Below are positions 21,164 to 35,500 of a stretch of 64,000 nt of DNA, in pieces; position 1 is the first letter of the stretch, and each line of letters opens with the position of its first letter. The notes below the pieces were generated by a model. That model was not told the DNA's origin. It was given only the letters and a program-made list of their open reading frames with translations, and did no database searches. A program made the position numbers and the translations under genes. The stretch covers positions 46,994 through 110,993 of the forward strand of contig NW_019775815.1 in assembly GCF_001039355.2 (NCBI RefSeq). Reading direction: 5' to 3'. The DNA comes from Lingula anatina. Lineage: Eukaryota > Brachiopoda > Lingulata > Lingulida > Lingulidae.

Positions 21164-24100
21164 AGGCTGACATTGAGCTCTAGATTACTGTGAACATAGA
21201 TGCCCATGAGCAAGAATTAATACTGACAGATCAACAAAGATTAAACTAACTCACCTGCACCTCCAGTTTTTTATTAACACTTTAAATTTGCATTGTATTT
21301 AATATTTATATTACCTGTTTTTTTAACAACACTTGTATGTGTATCTTTTAATTTTTTGCCAATAGAAATATCTTCCAGTCTGCTTTTGATCTGTGTTGAC
21401 TTACCTGTTATCATGCAGGAAATATTCCCATGTACATACAGTAAATTATATATTTGTCTAGAAAGCCAAGATGTCAGTAGCACCCAGTTTGATTTTCTCA
21501 TCAATGGTGAATATCTGCGTGTTCCACTGGATAAACACATGGAACAAAAAGAGATCTCTACAGTAAGTTTAAATTTGCTGAAAATTTGATAATTTTATCA
21601 TCTAAATCATTCTTTATAATCATTAATGTGACATTTTATTCATTTGATTGAGATGATATTGATTATTAAACAAAATTATCATAATTTTTAAAAATACTTT
21701 CACAAATGCTGGGATTCATGCCAGCAATACATTGGAAACGGTTTTGCTTTGATGGCTATCAAAATTGCTTATAAGTGTATTTTTTATTTTATTTAAATTT
21801 TTTGTTTTTGTTTTTTACTGCTGACACTTTTGTAGCTTTTATTTATTGAAACAATTACATGCTCGTAGTTGCATCTTTAGAATTGTAAACAAATTTCAGG
21901 AAACTGTTGTGGAGATAGAATACTTGGAACGACACCCAGCACCAGAACCACAGGACTCTCTTCTACATGACGACTGGGTCAGCTGTGTGAGAGGCTCTGG
22001 AAATTAGTGAGTAGGAACAGAACACATGCTCTCTCTGAAAGTTCCACATACAGTTACATTTTTACATTCTCATGTATAATTGTATGTGCACACACCCATG
22101 CTTGTTTCTAGCTAGTAAAACATGTTGTTTAACCATGAATTCTGTTGTCATTTTTGAATTTGAAAGTACCTTTTTGAATCGGTTGTCAAAATCTTAAGGA
22201 AATCAACAGTTTGCAGGCACTTTTACTAGTAAGCATATCAATTGGGGATATTTATATTCATTCTAGTTAGTTGCCATTATTAAATTAACAAAAAGTTTTC
22301 ATATGAAATTCAATATTCCACAATAGGCACTGTGTTTACATATTCAGTATTCTAAGTGGAAGCTATGACAACACATTGAGGATGTGGAATTTTAAAGGAG
22401 AAAGTCTCATCACAATCCCTGGTCACTCTGGACCGGTCAAGGCGGTAGCTTGGGTCAAACAGGGTAAGTTACAATACAGACACATACATGCATACATACA
22501 TACATGCATACATACATACATACATACATACATACTGGATGTGTTGTGACTATTTTCTGTATGAAGATCACAACCTCCATTCTTTTAATAAGGCAAGATG
22601 GGGAGATCTATTCAAAACATGTGCTCACACAAACAAATGCATTCACAAAAAATAATTTTAAATGAATATTATTATATGAAATGACTAAAAGGAAAAAATG
22701 ATTTGATTTACTGATCCAAAATTTATAAGGGGTTCTTGTTTTAGAATAAGGCTTGCTTGTGAATTAAATGATAATCAATAAATTTTACAAACCTCACCAT
22801 TTGATGGTACTCCCAGTTATTATGAAAACTTTTTCAGACATAATTAGACATAATGTTCTTAAATGTTTTCTCAGATGATGATCCAGTCAGCCTCTTTTTG
22901 AGTGCATCACATGACCAGACAGTCCTTATATGGGAATGGAACAAAAACAAGAATTCTGTGGACTGTGTCCAGATGTGTAGGGGGCACACTGAAAGTGTGG
23001 ATTGCCTAGCTGTGGACAGTAGTAAAACCAAGGTAAATTACCAACTCCCTGTTCAGTCTGTATGTCATTGGCAGGTTACAGCTTATTTCACCTCAATCTC
23101 CAGTGCATGGCAAATTTAGCATAAGGCTCTGTATTCATTTTGGCTGTTCTTACTAATTAAAATAGACACACTTGTTCAGTTGACATTAATTGTGAGAAAA
23201 TGTAGAATGCCAGATTTAAATTAAATCCTAGATTGTTGTTAAATTGTGCCATAATATTAATATTTAGATGTAGAGAGAGATATTCTTCAGACATATTGTG
23301 CAAAATCCATGCCAGAGATATTTAAAGGCAGTACCTTCCAGACAAACAACGTGTTTCCTGATTCTGTTTTTATTTATTCACTTTATTTTTTTTTGTTTGT
23401 TTGTTTGTTTTTTTTTCAGTTTAAGAATTTTTAGATGTAAAAAAGAAGATATGTTACAAATTAAGAAAAAAAGTTTTGCAATGGTTTATAGGACAAAATG
23501 TGGGAAAATTCCTCCTTTCAGTTTTGCAGTGGTTCATGGGACAAAATGTTGAAAATTTGGTCAGCAATTCCTAGTTCAGAGGATGAAAGTACATCACAAA
23601 GTGACGGAGAGAGATTGCCAAAAAAGAAGAAAACAGATTCAAAAATTCCTAATAGGGTGGGTTGACTAGCTGCTCAACAATAAAATATTTTTGAATTTTG
23701 AATTTAGCAATAATGAGCTCAGTGGTTGTTTATCCACGTGAATATTTACATTTATTTAGCAAGCAATACCTTTTATTTAATTACTAAATATACATAAAAC
23801 ATTTAATGATATTTTGTGGTTAAATTGATGAGATAAGTTTGTTTTTTTTTTTCAAAATACTATTACAATTTAGACATTTTTCTTGCTCTTCTTTATAGGT
23901 CTTAAACTCTTTTGAATATTTATTGTCTCTTATGTATAAATAGATTATCCAAGTTTGATTGTCATTATTTCAGACTCCTCTAATGACCTTTTCAGGTCAC
24001 AATGAGGGTGTTTCCGCGGTAACATGGTCAGGTGACAGTGAGATTTGCACGGCATCATGGGACCACACAATAAAGTTTTGGGATCTTGAACAAGCTGCTC

Positions 24101-25228
24101 AAAAATCCTCAATAGTATGAAATATTTTGTTTCGATAAGTTTTGGGCAAAATTGATTGTAGAGGTTTCCCATATAGATAACTATTAATTGTAGATACATG
24201 TAAATTTAACTTTGGCTTTGGTTTAATTATCACAGTATAATTAACATTTCATGAAAAAGATTTAATTACAGCTTTCATGCCAGAAAGACATAATGTTGAT
24301 TTATAAATGTTCCCTTTTCACAGTTATTAACTGTAATTGACAAGAAGAAGACGGATTTATATTTTGAATATAATTCATTGACAACTGAGATTTACTATTT
24401 CAGACAGGGACCAAGGTATTTCTAGATATTTCCTATTCCTCAGTCAATGGCCTCCTTATAGCAGGATCTTCAGACAGACACATACGACTTTATGACCCTC
24501 GTAGCACAGGTAGGGTTCTCACTACTGTATTTCCTTGCCAACTTAGTCCCTACATTGCCTGTACAATGTTGCCAAGAGACGAGAATCTTTATCCTGGGAT
24601 TTTATAAAATGCAATTTTAGGCCCTCAGCATTCTTGTTGTTTGTTTATACAAGCTAAATGACATTATCTTTAAAAAAAACATAATGACTGCTATAGATAA
24701 GAAATGGAGTCTAGGAATTTTAATGGGATAATAACTCTTCGTAAGAGATCTATATCTCACAATGAAAACATTGTGAATTACTCGTAGAAATATAATATAT
24801 TCTGCTTTACCACAAAAACGGCAGTTATAGCTATTATTCTGACATCTGAGCTTGTCTTTAGACCATGTGACCTCCATTGATGGCTATACTCTGTTAAAAT
24901 CTCTTAAGAGATTTCAACAAAAAAATCTTTTTAGGAAAAAACCAGGGACTAACTTTGAATGTAAAAATGGATTCATTAACCATTGGTTAGTATGGGAAAA
25001 TTGTTGTTTACTCCAGGAAAATTCTTTTTTTGGCCGAAACAAAGAATTATTATCCCTTTAAATTATCTTAAATTTTTTTTAGCTTTTTACTTTTTTTTTT
25101 TTTCAAGAAGCAGGCATGAGTAAAAATTTTTTAGTGAGAGATTCAAATTTCATGAGGGACAAGCTGATATCCCCTTTGATATTATATGCTTCTCACATGA
25201 TGGTCTCGCTTATATTATTATTTTTTTC

Positions 25229-25259
<31 letters not shown>

Positions 25260-25947
25260 GGGTACTGTTGTGAAGAGCACGTTTACATCCCATAATGGTT
25301 GGGTGCCATCTGTCTGCTGGTCAACAACCAATCAGCATCAGTTTTTATCGGGGTCATATGACCACCTGGTGAAATTATGGGATACTAGAAGGTAACAAGA
25401 AGAAAAAAAATGTTCATTTTTAGAAAAAATTAATATTATAGTCTAGCAGTGATAAAGTTTTCAGTTGTAGAGGAGAGTTTTTTGTTGAAATTATGGGATA
25501 CAAAATGGTAACAAGGAGAAAAAGACGTTCATTTTTAACCTAATAAATATAAACTAATATAATGATTGAGCAGTGTGGAAAGAAAGGTTATTGTTGATGT
25601 TCAAGCGTTCTACAAACCCTGAAGCATTAAACCTTTATACTTATTTTATTGTATCTTTTTTACAACAATTGCACCTATCAAAATGTCAAACTGCATAGTA
25701 TGGATTGTTAATCACATCATTGATCATTGCAGTTATACAAATTTCAGCATATTCATAAAATTATGTAGTGGTGAACGAAGATAAACTGACCACACTTCAT
25801 TTTTTCAGTCCGAAAGCCCCGCTGTTTGACATGAGTGGCCATGAAGACAAAGTCCTCTCTGTTGATTGGACAGTTCCAGACTACCTGCTGAGTGGCGGTG
25901 CAGACAACCATCTCAAAGTATTTCGACACACAAAAGCTGACTCATGA
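20439..25947 (+). CDS. WDR12: WDR12, ribosome biogenesis WD-repeat protein, 429 aa
   Basis: Eleven exons: 20439-20503, 21025-21113, 21462-21562, 21900-22006, 22348-22463, 22875-23032, 23522-23656, 23974-24114, 24404-24509, 25259-25391 and 25809-25947. All junctions are GT-AG and the total is 1290 nt. The N-terminal NLE/ubiquitin-like domain ([19 protein letters not shown]) is followed by about seven WD40 repeats ([94 protein letters not shown]). A lysine-rich acidic insert (about 235-255) sits between repeats, as in the human protein (423 aa). Known role: the nucleolar PeBoW complex (PES1-BOP1-WDR12) in 60S maturation. The start was chosen for length, frame and the flanking AAGATGGCGGC context. 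A likely poly(A) signal lies at 26148-26153. Confidence 0.97.
21131..21161. repeat. (CA)n microsatellite in a WDR12 intron
   Basis: About 15 CA units directly downstream of the second-exon donor region. Confidence 0.9.
22480..22535. repeat. (CATA)n microsatellite in a WDR12 intron
   Basis: About 13 units of CATA with two GCATA variants, shortly after the donor at 22463. Confidence 0.9.
23472..23521 (+). repeat. Decayed duplicate of a WDR12 exon start
   Basis: AGTTTTGCAATGGTTTATAG and the bases after it are a diverged copy of the acceptor and first ~40 bases of the exon at 23522 (AGTTTTGCAGTGGTTCATGG...). The two lie in direct tandem at ~48-bp spacing. The intronic copy has lost the CAG|TT acceptor polypyrimidine context and is not expected to be used. 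Confidence 0.75.
25221..25257 (+). repeat. Poly(T) run at a WDR12 splice acceptor
   Basis: A near-continuous T tract of about 36 bases ends in TTTAGAG at the acceptor of the tenth exon, serving as an exceptionally long polypyrimidine tract. Homopolymers this long are also prone to sequencing length error. Confidence 0.8.
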
Positions 25948-28674
25948 TATTAATAGAAGGATGAAATAACTAACTTTTGTGTCATGTCACTAAAGAAAAT
26001 TACTACAATGTTTGTATTCTTGAGCAGCAAACATTTTGACGGGTTTCAGACCTGTTCATTTATTTATTTTTTTTTTTAAGCTGCTGGGAAAGTGGCATTT
26101 ACAGATTAACTCAGGTGGTGGAAATTTTAGTGCCTGGGTAAACCTGAAATAAATCAAAAAGAGGGAGTGCATTAAAATCTCACCATCAGCCAGTAGCACA
26201 AATTGCATATGAGATGACAAAAACATCCCTTCACTCCATATTTTTTCATGTGCATGAACATGTACAGTAGCACAGCTACATCTTGGAATTTCTCAGAGTA
26301 AGAATAGAAAATATATAATAATCATCAAAATAACAATCAAAATATTATTCTAGTTTGTTTTTATCACATTTATAGATCCCCCTCCCATTCTTTGAAATGA
26401 CACTAGGCCTAGTCCTTCATGGTATTTACTTTGTGCATGTGGGGAGAGAAACACACAGGATTTCAGTGGGCATCAGTAACTAATGAAGGGCATTTGACAT
26501 GAGGATGAAGTCCAATAATTATTACTTTTTATTACATCTGAACCATCTTCCTTGGAAAAACCACTCTTAAATTTAGATTCACATATCAGATGGTACAAAA
26601 AATACTTTTGTTTTGAGAAATATGATTAGTCAATTTTGTTCAAATTTTTGCACTGGGTACTGTATATTTTTTTAATGCCCACTTAAAGAGATAAGAAAGA
26701 TAAATTACTATAATTAGAAATATCCCTCTTGATAATAAAATAGTTTATTACACAAAATAATGTTTACAATTTTACACAAGGTGTACAAATTTGAGATAAA
26801 TTACTAGGCTACATTCAAAACGTTTGTGACAAAAATTTGTTTTTTAAACTACTAGTACTAATGTAATGTTTGTCATTTTCTTTGTCAATTACCACATAAC
26901 TACCATAAGCATTAATAGATAAACACTATCTTGATATGAACTCTTCATCCCCAGAACCTAACTTGACAATTTAGAAACAATTTTTCTGAAGTAAATCTCA
27001 TCTGGAGAATGAACAAGTAAATTTACAATGAAGAAAAAAAAAAAAAACAAGCCTCTGTCATATTGTTTCAAAACTGATCGCCAGGGCAGAATGAGGCAGC
27101 ACTAACCAAGATATGCTTAAATGTAATGTTTGGCATGTAGCTGGACCTTAACATCCCTTACTGGCATCTCTGGCCTGCAAACTTTTTTTCAGTATTAACT
27201 TACAAAGTCATATATACTAGTGCATTTGCCCATTCGAACAAAAAAACATTTACTTATTACATTACTTATTTACCCAGGAAAAAAGTCTCTAGGGGCGGAA
27301 TCTCCCCTCGTGTAATTTGAGCTAAGAATTACATTAAAAATTTTTAAAGCTCTTTCGCAGTCATACAATTGGCAACCCAACAAAAAAATCTGAAGCCATT
27401 AGATGTTACATCAACTAGTGGATCATCTGCAGAAACCAAGCCTACTTGCATTCTAATGCAAAGAAAACCAGAACACAAGCAAATATCCCCAACATTTCTG
27501 TCACAAAACTCCACTTTCTTCTTCAAGGTTCAAGGTGTCACTAACGTTTTGTCATAGGTTTCTCACAGGTGAAACTGTCTGAGCTGATGTTTAGTCAAGA
27601 AGAATTCTAGTTACTGTTCACATTATTTCTCGTACAAACCCAACAAGCTCAAAGTGACTTGTAGTTTCAGTGTTAATTGTGGAGCATTAAGTTTGCAGAC
27701 ATCACTGCAAATACCAAAAACTTAAAATCACAGACAAAAATGTCAAAGCAGTGTACTTAAATCATGCAGAACAATACTGAAATCAATTTTTTTAAACCAA
27801 CACATTATATTTTCAGTGTTGTTGCACTTCCTCAGCAACTGAACTGAAACTTTCACATTTTTTTAGAAAAAAAAAAACTTCAAGTATTATAAGTAAGTAA
27901 ACTGCCTGAATACTTGCCATAATCAAGCATCTAGTAAAATATATGAAGAACACAAAGAAAAACTATTCCCTGAATTTATAACCATACACTGACCCTGGTC
28001 TATACATCTCCCAAACTTCCTGCAAAACTTAAATTACCATGTAGATCCTATAAGATTTAAACAATACTGACCTTTCAAAAGTGAATTTACTATTGTGAAT
28101 TTACTATTATAGCAATAATCATTAATATAAAAAAAAAAGGATGGAAACTGGGCCATCTTGGCTGGGACCACCCATGCTTCCCTCTATCTCTGACATGGAG
28201 AATTAGTGCAGTCAATACATATAGAAGCTAACATGAGATAATCCAGAGCCTTTCTGTCTTCTTTTCATTACCTTACTGATGAGGATGTAACTAAGACAGA
28301 CCCAAGGGGAATGAACCCTCGTCCTTTGGATTTTCTCCTATGGCATGTGTACAACTGAAAATTATCCAAAAAAGGCTAACTTTTTTTAAAACTATAACAT
28401 TTCCTGTAACCCATTTTGCAACAGTCAAATTTCAGATCAGCTACAAAACTTCGGAAGTTTGCTGCTGTCAACTGTTGCAATGAATGCCGCATTCGAAAGT
28501 ACTTCAAATACAGGCGACTTTTAATTCGCTCATCACTTGACACGTGGTATCTTGGTGGATCGGTGTCCTGCCAACTGAAGACCAAAGTTCACTGAGATGG
28601 ATGTTGTTTCTTTTTATCATAATTTTTTTCCTTATTCCTTATTTATTTTCACCAATTTTTGTTTCAGGGCGGGA
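25948..28674. other. Convergent 3' region of WDR12 and MSL1
   Basis: No coding gene supported. It contains the WDR12 3' UTR signal AATAAA (26148) and, on the minus strand, an AATAAATAA close to the MSL1 stop (28642-28649 read in reverse). The rest is AT-rich single-copy-looking sequence. Confidence 0.55.
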
Positions 28675-29559
28675 TCATCTTCTCTTCTGTGGTGTTCTCA
28701 TCCTGGTTGTCTCCCGGTGACTGGCTTCACCCCATGGCAGTGCAAACTCGCTTAAAAGAGAGGGGGAAAATATTACGGTCATTTCAACACAGGTTAGGCA
28801 CAAGATTGCTGACTCACTGTCAGCAAAATATCTGGAACTGAACAGATTTCCAGTGGGCAATTTGAAAAGAGGGGGTATTATTTCTGAAATTAAAAAGTGG
28901 ACCATTAGATGACCCAACTTTAGACATGGCACAAAATTTAGTTCAAATTTTGATTTAGAGTGTACCTTTTCCTACCAAAAAGGCTGTTCTTTCAAAACCC
29001 TCACCCCCTGCTAAGGGCCTGTGTAATCTGAACTGGCAAAAATGTTTCTGATTAATTTCTGCACAAATCTGCACCATTTAAATTAACTGTAATGATATGT
29101 AAAGATAGCAATAATACAAAATCAGTCAAAAAAAGAAAACTCATTACTTAAATATAACTAAGCAGCAAAGTCTGAAAAATAAGATTGCCATTCAACAAAA
29201 CTGTATTATCAGATTCTGTGTTACTGTGATGGGCACTTACCTCGGTTCTAAATGAGGAATGGCGTATCCAAATGCTGACACTGCTATTTTGTCACACACC
29301 TCTATGTACTGAACTGAAAAAAAAAAAGCGATAGTCAACTTAATATGAACTGGGTCACCTTTGCTGAAAAAAGGTTGAATGAAATCAAACAATGGTTGAC
29401 AAAAGGTCATTTAGAAATACCACTTTGAAAGCTGCAAAAGAAAACATGTCAGTAGTGACAGGCAGAGTTACTGGTATGAAACAAAAGAATATTGCAGATC
29501 TTCAATATAAAAATTGTTTCCAGACTAAATTTCTTGTAACCAGAGGGCAATTATTTATG

Positions 29560-29595
<36 letters not shown>

Positions 29596-32500
29596 AAACA
29601 TAACAGCTTTTGCATTATTTTCTAAGATACTGATATAATATAATAAAACAATTATTGACTTTTGCTTTCTATCAATATGTTTTCAGATCTCAGCCAAAGT
29701 CACTTTTCTGAGGTCTGTAAAACAACACATAAACCTTATCCAAAGTCAATAACTGCATAAATTTTGTTGTGTCTGGTCCTTACTGTCATCTAATGAGGGT
29801 AGCAGAGAAGAGGTGGATTCCTGACTGTGGTTCTCAGTGCCACCTTTGCTCTTGTCTGCAAAATGGCACTTGTAGCGTCCTTTCTCTAACTTCTCCAACA
29901 TTTTCTGTTCTCGTAACCTCTGAAGATCCCACCTGTAAAACAAACATACACATCTTTCCTGTTATCTAATGTCTAGGTCTGTGATATCTTTTGAGTTGTT
30001 ACTCATACTTAAAAAGGTAAAGTATCTTTCCAGAGTGAAAAAAACATTGGCATTAATTTACATTTCTTTTAACATAAATAAAATAAATATATATAAGTAA
30101 CATAATCCATATCAAGAAGGTCTTCGAACCTACCTTTTCCTCCTCCTTTCTTCCATTTCAGGTTTTAGGTGCTTCTTGCTGTATGATTCATCTGTTAAAT
30201 TCTACAATTAAAAATTGAAAAAACAACGTTACTATTTTTTTCTCATGTCAAGAAGGTTTCAGTTTAAATTTTAATTATCATTTCTAGATGATCGCATCAT
30301 GCATCTTGGACTGCCTACCTCTGTTCCTTCCAGCTGGTAACAATTCGTCACAGGGTTCACCCTCCACGTCGGCACTTCCACTTGAGCTTGTTTTGATAAC
30401 TTTATATCTGGCTCCGGAGGCAGGGGGAACTCGCACACTGTCGTAACATACAAACAGTCTGTTCTCAAAACGTCCTCCGTCTTATTTTCCTGCGTTTCTG
30501 AAGTCACACCAACAATCTTTGTCCCTGCACGGTTTTTACTTGCCTCTAACTTGGCACGTTTTCTGCTTTCTATCCTTTGGCGTAAATCAAACTTGATGCC
30601 TGTATTTTCACTTTCACTATCATTCCCCCGGATCTCATCAGTTTCACTTTCTGTTCTAGTCTGGATTTCTCGCCGTCTTCTCCTGTATGCAAATTTCCTG
30701 GGTTTACTGAATACATTTTTGTTGTTGTTATTGTTATTTTGTTGTTGTTGATCTTCTCTTAATCTGGAATCGTCCTGATTTGCTTTGGAAGAGACAAAGG
30801 AGTTGAACACCTCCGGTTCCAAGGATCTTCTTCTGCAAAATAGAAAATTTAAAAAGATCATTTCAAAATAAGGACATCTTTTCAAAAAATTTATCAGTCT
30901 GAGTAAAGTTTATTTCAGTCTGATCTTACTTATGACTGCTCTTTTCAACCTTTGCTGTCTCTTTCTCATATCATAATAAAACCAGGCCTGTTATTCAAGA
31001 CTCATAAGGAGGACAAGAGGTCCAGAATGCCAGAATGTTGAGTTGCTCAACATTTCAGGAAATTGTGCCAATTTTCTCTCTTTAAAATAACAGCATAGCA
31101 AAAGTGTTGTCTTTAAACACAACATTGCTTGACATACTAGTATGACTCCCCTTACCACAAATGTTGGAGATAAATGTAAATGCTGATAAAACCATCAAAA
31201 AGGGGTAAATGAGATGAAATGTACTGCAAACTTAAATAATTATGCAACTTTTTTTTTTTTACAAGTCATCAACATTAACAGTACTGAATAAAGAAATTAA
31301 TAAAACTTTATTCAGTACTGTTGTCGACTGATCTGAATTAAATATCGGTTTAAAAAAAAGTAAAATACAAAAAAAAGTACCAGCGATGACAGACGCATGG
31401 AATGGAATATGATATAGTGTGACTCCAAATATCATCCCTCTCACAATTTTACCCCAACAGACGTTCCCAGCTAAGTCTAGACCACAAGATACAATACATG
31501 AATGTGGAATCAGTTGTGACTTGTGCTAGCTCTGACCCAGACATCCCAGTCACTACACCTTGTTGACTTAACCCACAAACTCTTCCCCAGCTTCACATCC
31601 ATTACATAATACACTCTCCTGGTGGCAAACCAGTAAACATCCCACTCCAACCAGGTATAATATGGCACAGGGGTTTAAACAAAACTTAATTTAAAAAACC
31701 CACTGTTTTAAAGCGCAACCAGGCTACTGAATATGATAATGATGAAACTTTCAAAGACTTTATCATTTTTTTACTTGTACTGTAACTCATTTCTAGATCT
31801 AAACTTAAGTGTTGATGCCAAGTTACCAGACTGGGGGACCAGACCTCTGCAACAAGCTGATTGATGTTTACAAACAAGGGCACAGGTTTAAAGAGACCCA
31901 TGTTGAAGGTCACCGGGACACATGGCAATACATTGCTCTGTGGTATTAAAAGAAGTCTCCTCTTTTGTTGACTTCAACTTTTGACCCAACAAATGTGTAC
32001 AGGAGTATTGCATAACCCTCCAGTTTGTTTTTGTATGCCAACATTTCACTCAACCCATCTTTTAGATAGGGGATTCAAGTGATTACTTGAAATAAGATTT
32101 TTTTTTTCTTTCTTTACTAGTAATTCATGCCATTATCTATTTAAAGGTACAAAAATATCTGCGAGATGCTATATTATATTATCAAATCTCAATTTCACAG
32201 CACATAATACAGTACTAATTCAATTTAATATCAAATTTTATATCAAGCCTTTTGTTTGGGCAGATATGGTAAAAATTCTGTTGATCGAAAAATTTCCTAA
32301 TTAATATTTTTTTAAACCTACCTTCTTCCCCCAGTTTGTGCCTTCTCAGGGGTGGTCAGTCTCTGGTCACTGCCCTGGGTCAGTCTGTGGTCATTTGGTG
32401 ACTGTTTGAGCTGTAAAGTGGCCTCTAGCTGCTGCTGGACAACCTCTTGACTCTTGCTGAGCATGGACATACGCCTCTCCATACGCTCCAGACGACATTG

Positions 32501-35500
32501 TAGCTGCAATATACAGTTTGATACAGTAATTAATGTAAACCCTTTACAATGTAGCAACATCTATGCACTGTTTAGCAGTGATATACAGTTCTCAGTTGAC
32601 TGCAGACAAAATGACCACTTTTATACAATATAATTTAACTACAATTTTGAACATTAATTGCTCAAAGCTGACACAATCTTTTACCTTAGCAGATAAACAC
32701 TTTCTGGTTTGTGTTCCAGTGTATAATATGATAGATTCAACATGACAGTGCAGCAATTATTAACAACCGTTATCTTTATTATAAACACCTTGCTACCTGT
32801 ATATAATATAACACTATTTCATAAGATATAGCGCCACAATATCCTTAGAGGTGCACAAAGTTTTATTTGTTCCCTTTTTGTACGGCTGATCAGAGCAATC
32901 AGATCTTACTGAGTAGTAGTTATTTAACAGTCTATTATGACTAAATGGTCAATAACCTATCCTCTATATAGTAGTATGTCACCTGGGCCAAAGATACAAT
33001 CTGGAATATTAAATAGCTCACTAACCTTAAAAGGATCGTAAATATAAATTTCTACTTTGATATTCAATCTCAACTGAATTTCCTCACATACTATAAGCAA
33101 GAATTCCTTTTGAAATTCAGTTTTGATCTTTTGTTCATTTTTAAATTTATTATAAATTGACTCAGAACCATTGGTCATGACAGATAAGAAAGATTTTCTT
33201 CTGGTTTGAATATTTGTAGCTTAATTAGTTATTAAAACAGGGATGTAACTGCCATTTAGTGAAAAAGTCAGAAAATATGACACGGGGTCCAGGGGAACAC
33301 CTAGGCTAATGTTTTTTTTTTTTTTTTTTTGCTTCCAAAAAGTCAGAAATTTACACATAGCCAGAAAAATCTCATCCCTGTTAAAAGGAAATACCATTTT
33401 CTAAGATAATACTTTCTTTAAAAAAACCTAAATTAATAACCAAATTATAATCACACTTATAACTCAAAACATCTGATTACTAGTAACTAAGTAACAAGAA
33501 GTAATTCTTCACACTAATGAATACACAACCACCGTATTTTTGTTTCAAAGCCACCAGCAGTGACAGTTATAAAAAGTACAGCCAGTTTTACCACAAGTAA
33601 CTGACTTGTAACTAACCAAGAGAAAAAATAATAAGTGAGCGAATAATTAAAGAAACACCTGCAGCTTTCAGTAACAACCAACATTTGCACTCTGCAGCAG
33701 AACTCACAAAGCCTTTGTTTGCGCCAATATATTATCAGTGTCTCCAGACGCAGTAGAAGTATAAGGTGAGCACCTGTCTGGAGACCCTGTTAATGTAGCT
33801 TGGTCTTATCAACTCTGTCAACTGATATTAAGTCACATTATCTATTATTTACATAATATGCTGCATTTCATTCTATATTATATTTGGGTACTTTGGTAAC
33901 CCATACTGAAATGTACATTTACGATTCACCCCACAAGTCTATCGAAACCAAGCCCTTATTTGGCATACTGATCACAAAGACATACCTGTCCAAGCTTAAT
34001 CACAATGCGACTTGTTTTCATTCATTCATCCACACACAGTGACACACACAAAGCTGCCTACCTCGCTCCACCATGGGCTCTTCCTCAAACTAGCTAGCCT
34101 GAGCACACAAGGCAGGAAAACTTCTGCCATCCTTCCCATCCTTAAACACGACGAGTTGATCAGTTTTTGGATAAATCCCCCCTTTTGGGCCACCCGTAAC
34201 ACAGGCTTCCTACGAATCTGCCTCATGCTTATTCTTTGTCCATTAAAACCCCCTATGACCTACTTCAGCTATATAAGGCACCTGCTTACCTGTGCATTAT
34301 GGCACCTTGGTCATTTTAACCAATCAAACCCAAGCTTTCAAAGCTCTCAGCCAATCCATACTTATGTTACATATGTGAATTGGCCAGAGATTGACCTAGT
34401 TCCTGTGTAAACAATCACTTATCCATAATAACTGTCTGACCTATGACGTATCATGTGACCTGGTTCCCATTGAGTTGGTGCAGAAAGGAGATTTCCATGT
34501 TATTAACAAGGAAACAATATTATAAACACTGAATAAATTGTATGGCAGATTTTGTTTCCAGAATTGACTTTTTATATATATATCAAAGCATCCAATATCA
34601 TGCACTTCAAGGTGTTTTTTTGCTGATTAAACTAATCGTGATCATAACTAATACTGGTACTTTAAATACACTAACATACTGTGAATAAATGTGAAATATT
34701 TAGTTAATCACATTTTCATAGCAGCCACAGTTGGCAATGAAGAGCTAAAAGCTAATTAATAATGTATCACCGAGAGTCTGCTGATAGACACTTGTCATGC
34801 TACTTCTAATAAAATATAAATGATAGTAAGGCAAGACAGAAAGGCAACCATATCAAAACAGTGGTCATGAAGTATTTGAATTCTGTAACAACAAAAAGGG
34901 AGCGACAGCCCTCTGTTAAAACTTGTCTCCTATTTTATGTGGCCCAACATAACTGTGGCACGTCTACAAATAATGCCATCAATATGATAATGTAAACAAA
35001 ATCAACATATACTAGTTAGCATCAAGGAGATGATAACCATTGGGAAATTTGTGATAATGTGGCTTATTTCAGTTGAATAATAAGCTTGAATGTCAGCTGA
35101 ATGTTAAAATGTATTGACACCAGCCTTTAAGTGTAAAACGTGGAAAAACCGATGTCCACCATTTGCATTTTTAGTTTTATAAAAGGCGTCATACTTCAAC
35201 AATGAAAATATATGTATTTTTATCAATTTCGTTCAACTATGTCTGTCATTTATTGTGTGTACTTACTGCTTCTTTATCTTTCTGTAACGTTGTGATTTGT
35301 TTGTCCTTAGCCAGCAGGAGTTCTTGCTGCTGTTGTATTAAATCAAGATGGAGCAAGAGAAGTTCTTTTAGGTGCCTCGTTTCATCGGGATCGGCTTCCG
35401 ATACTCTCGGTTCTTCGTATAACTGCATAGGCTCCTCTGAGCTTTGACTTGGTCTCTGGTCATTTTGATTTATCTCTTCCGAGCTTGTATGCGGGGTGCT

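Noticed and set aside
22326-22347. Alternative WDR12 acceptor at CAATAG (22326)
   Set aside because: It would create an immediate TAG at the junction. The acceptor at 22347 gives the conserved WD-repeat sequence.
28376-28585. 69-aa minus ORF with SWQDTDPPRYHV, first considered as the last MSL1 exon
   Set aside because: The exon at 28675-28750 fits better. It has the EFALPW motif, the correct phase after the exon at 29241-29313, a good acceptor and a stop.
34012-34410. 132-aa plus ORF inside an MSL1 intron
   Set aside because: No domain, leader or partner exon, and its composition looks like random AT-poor sequence.
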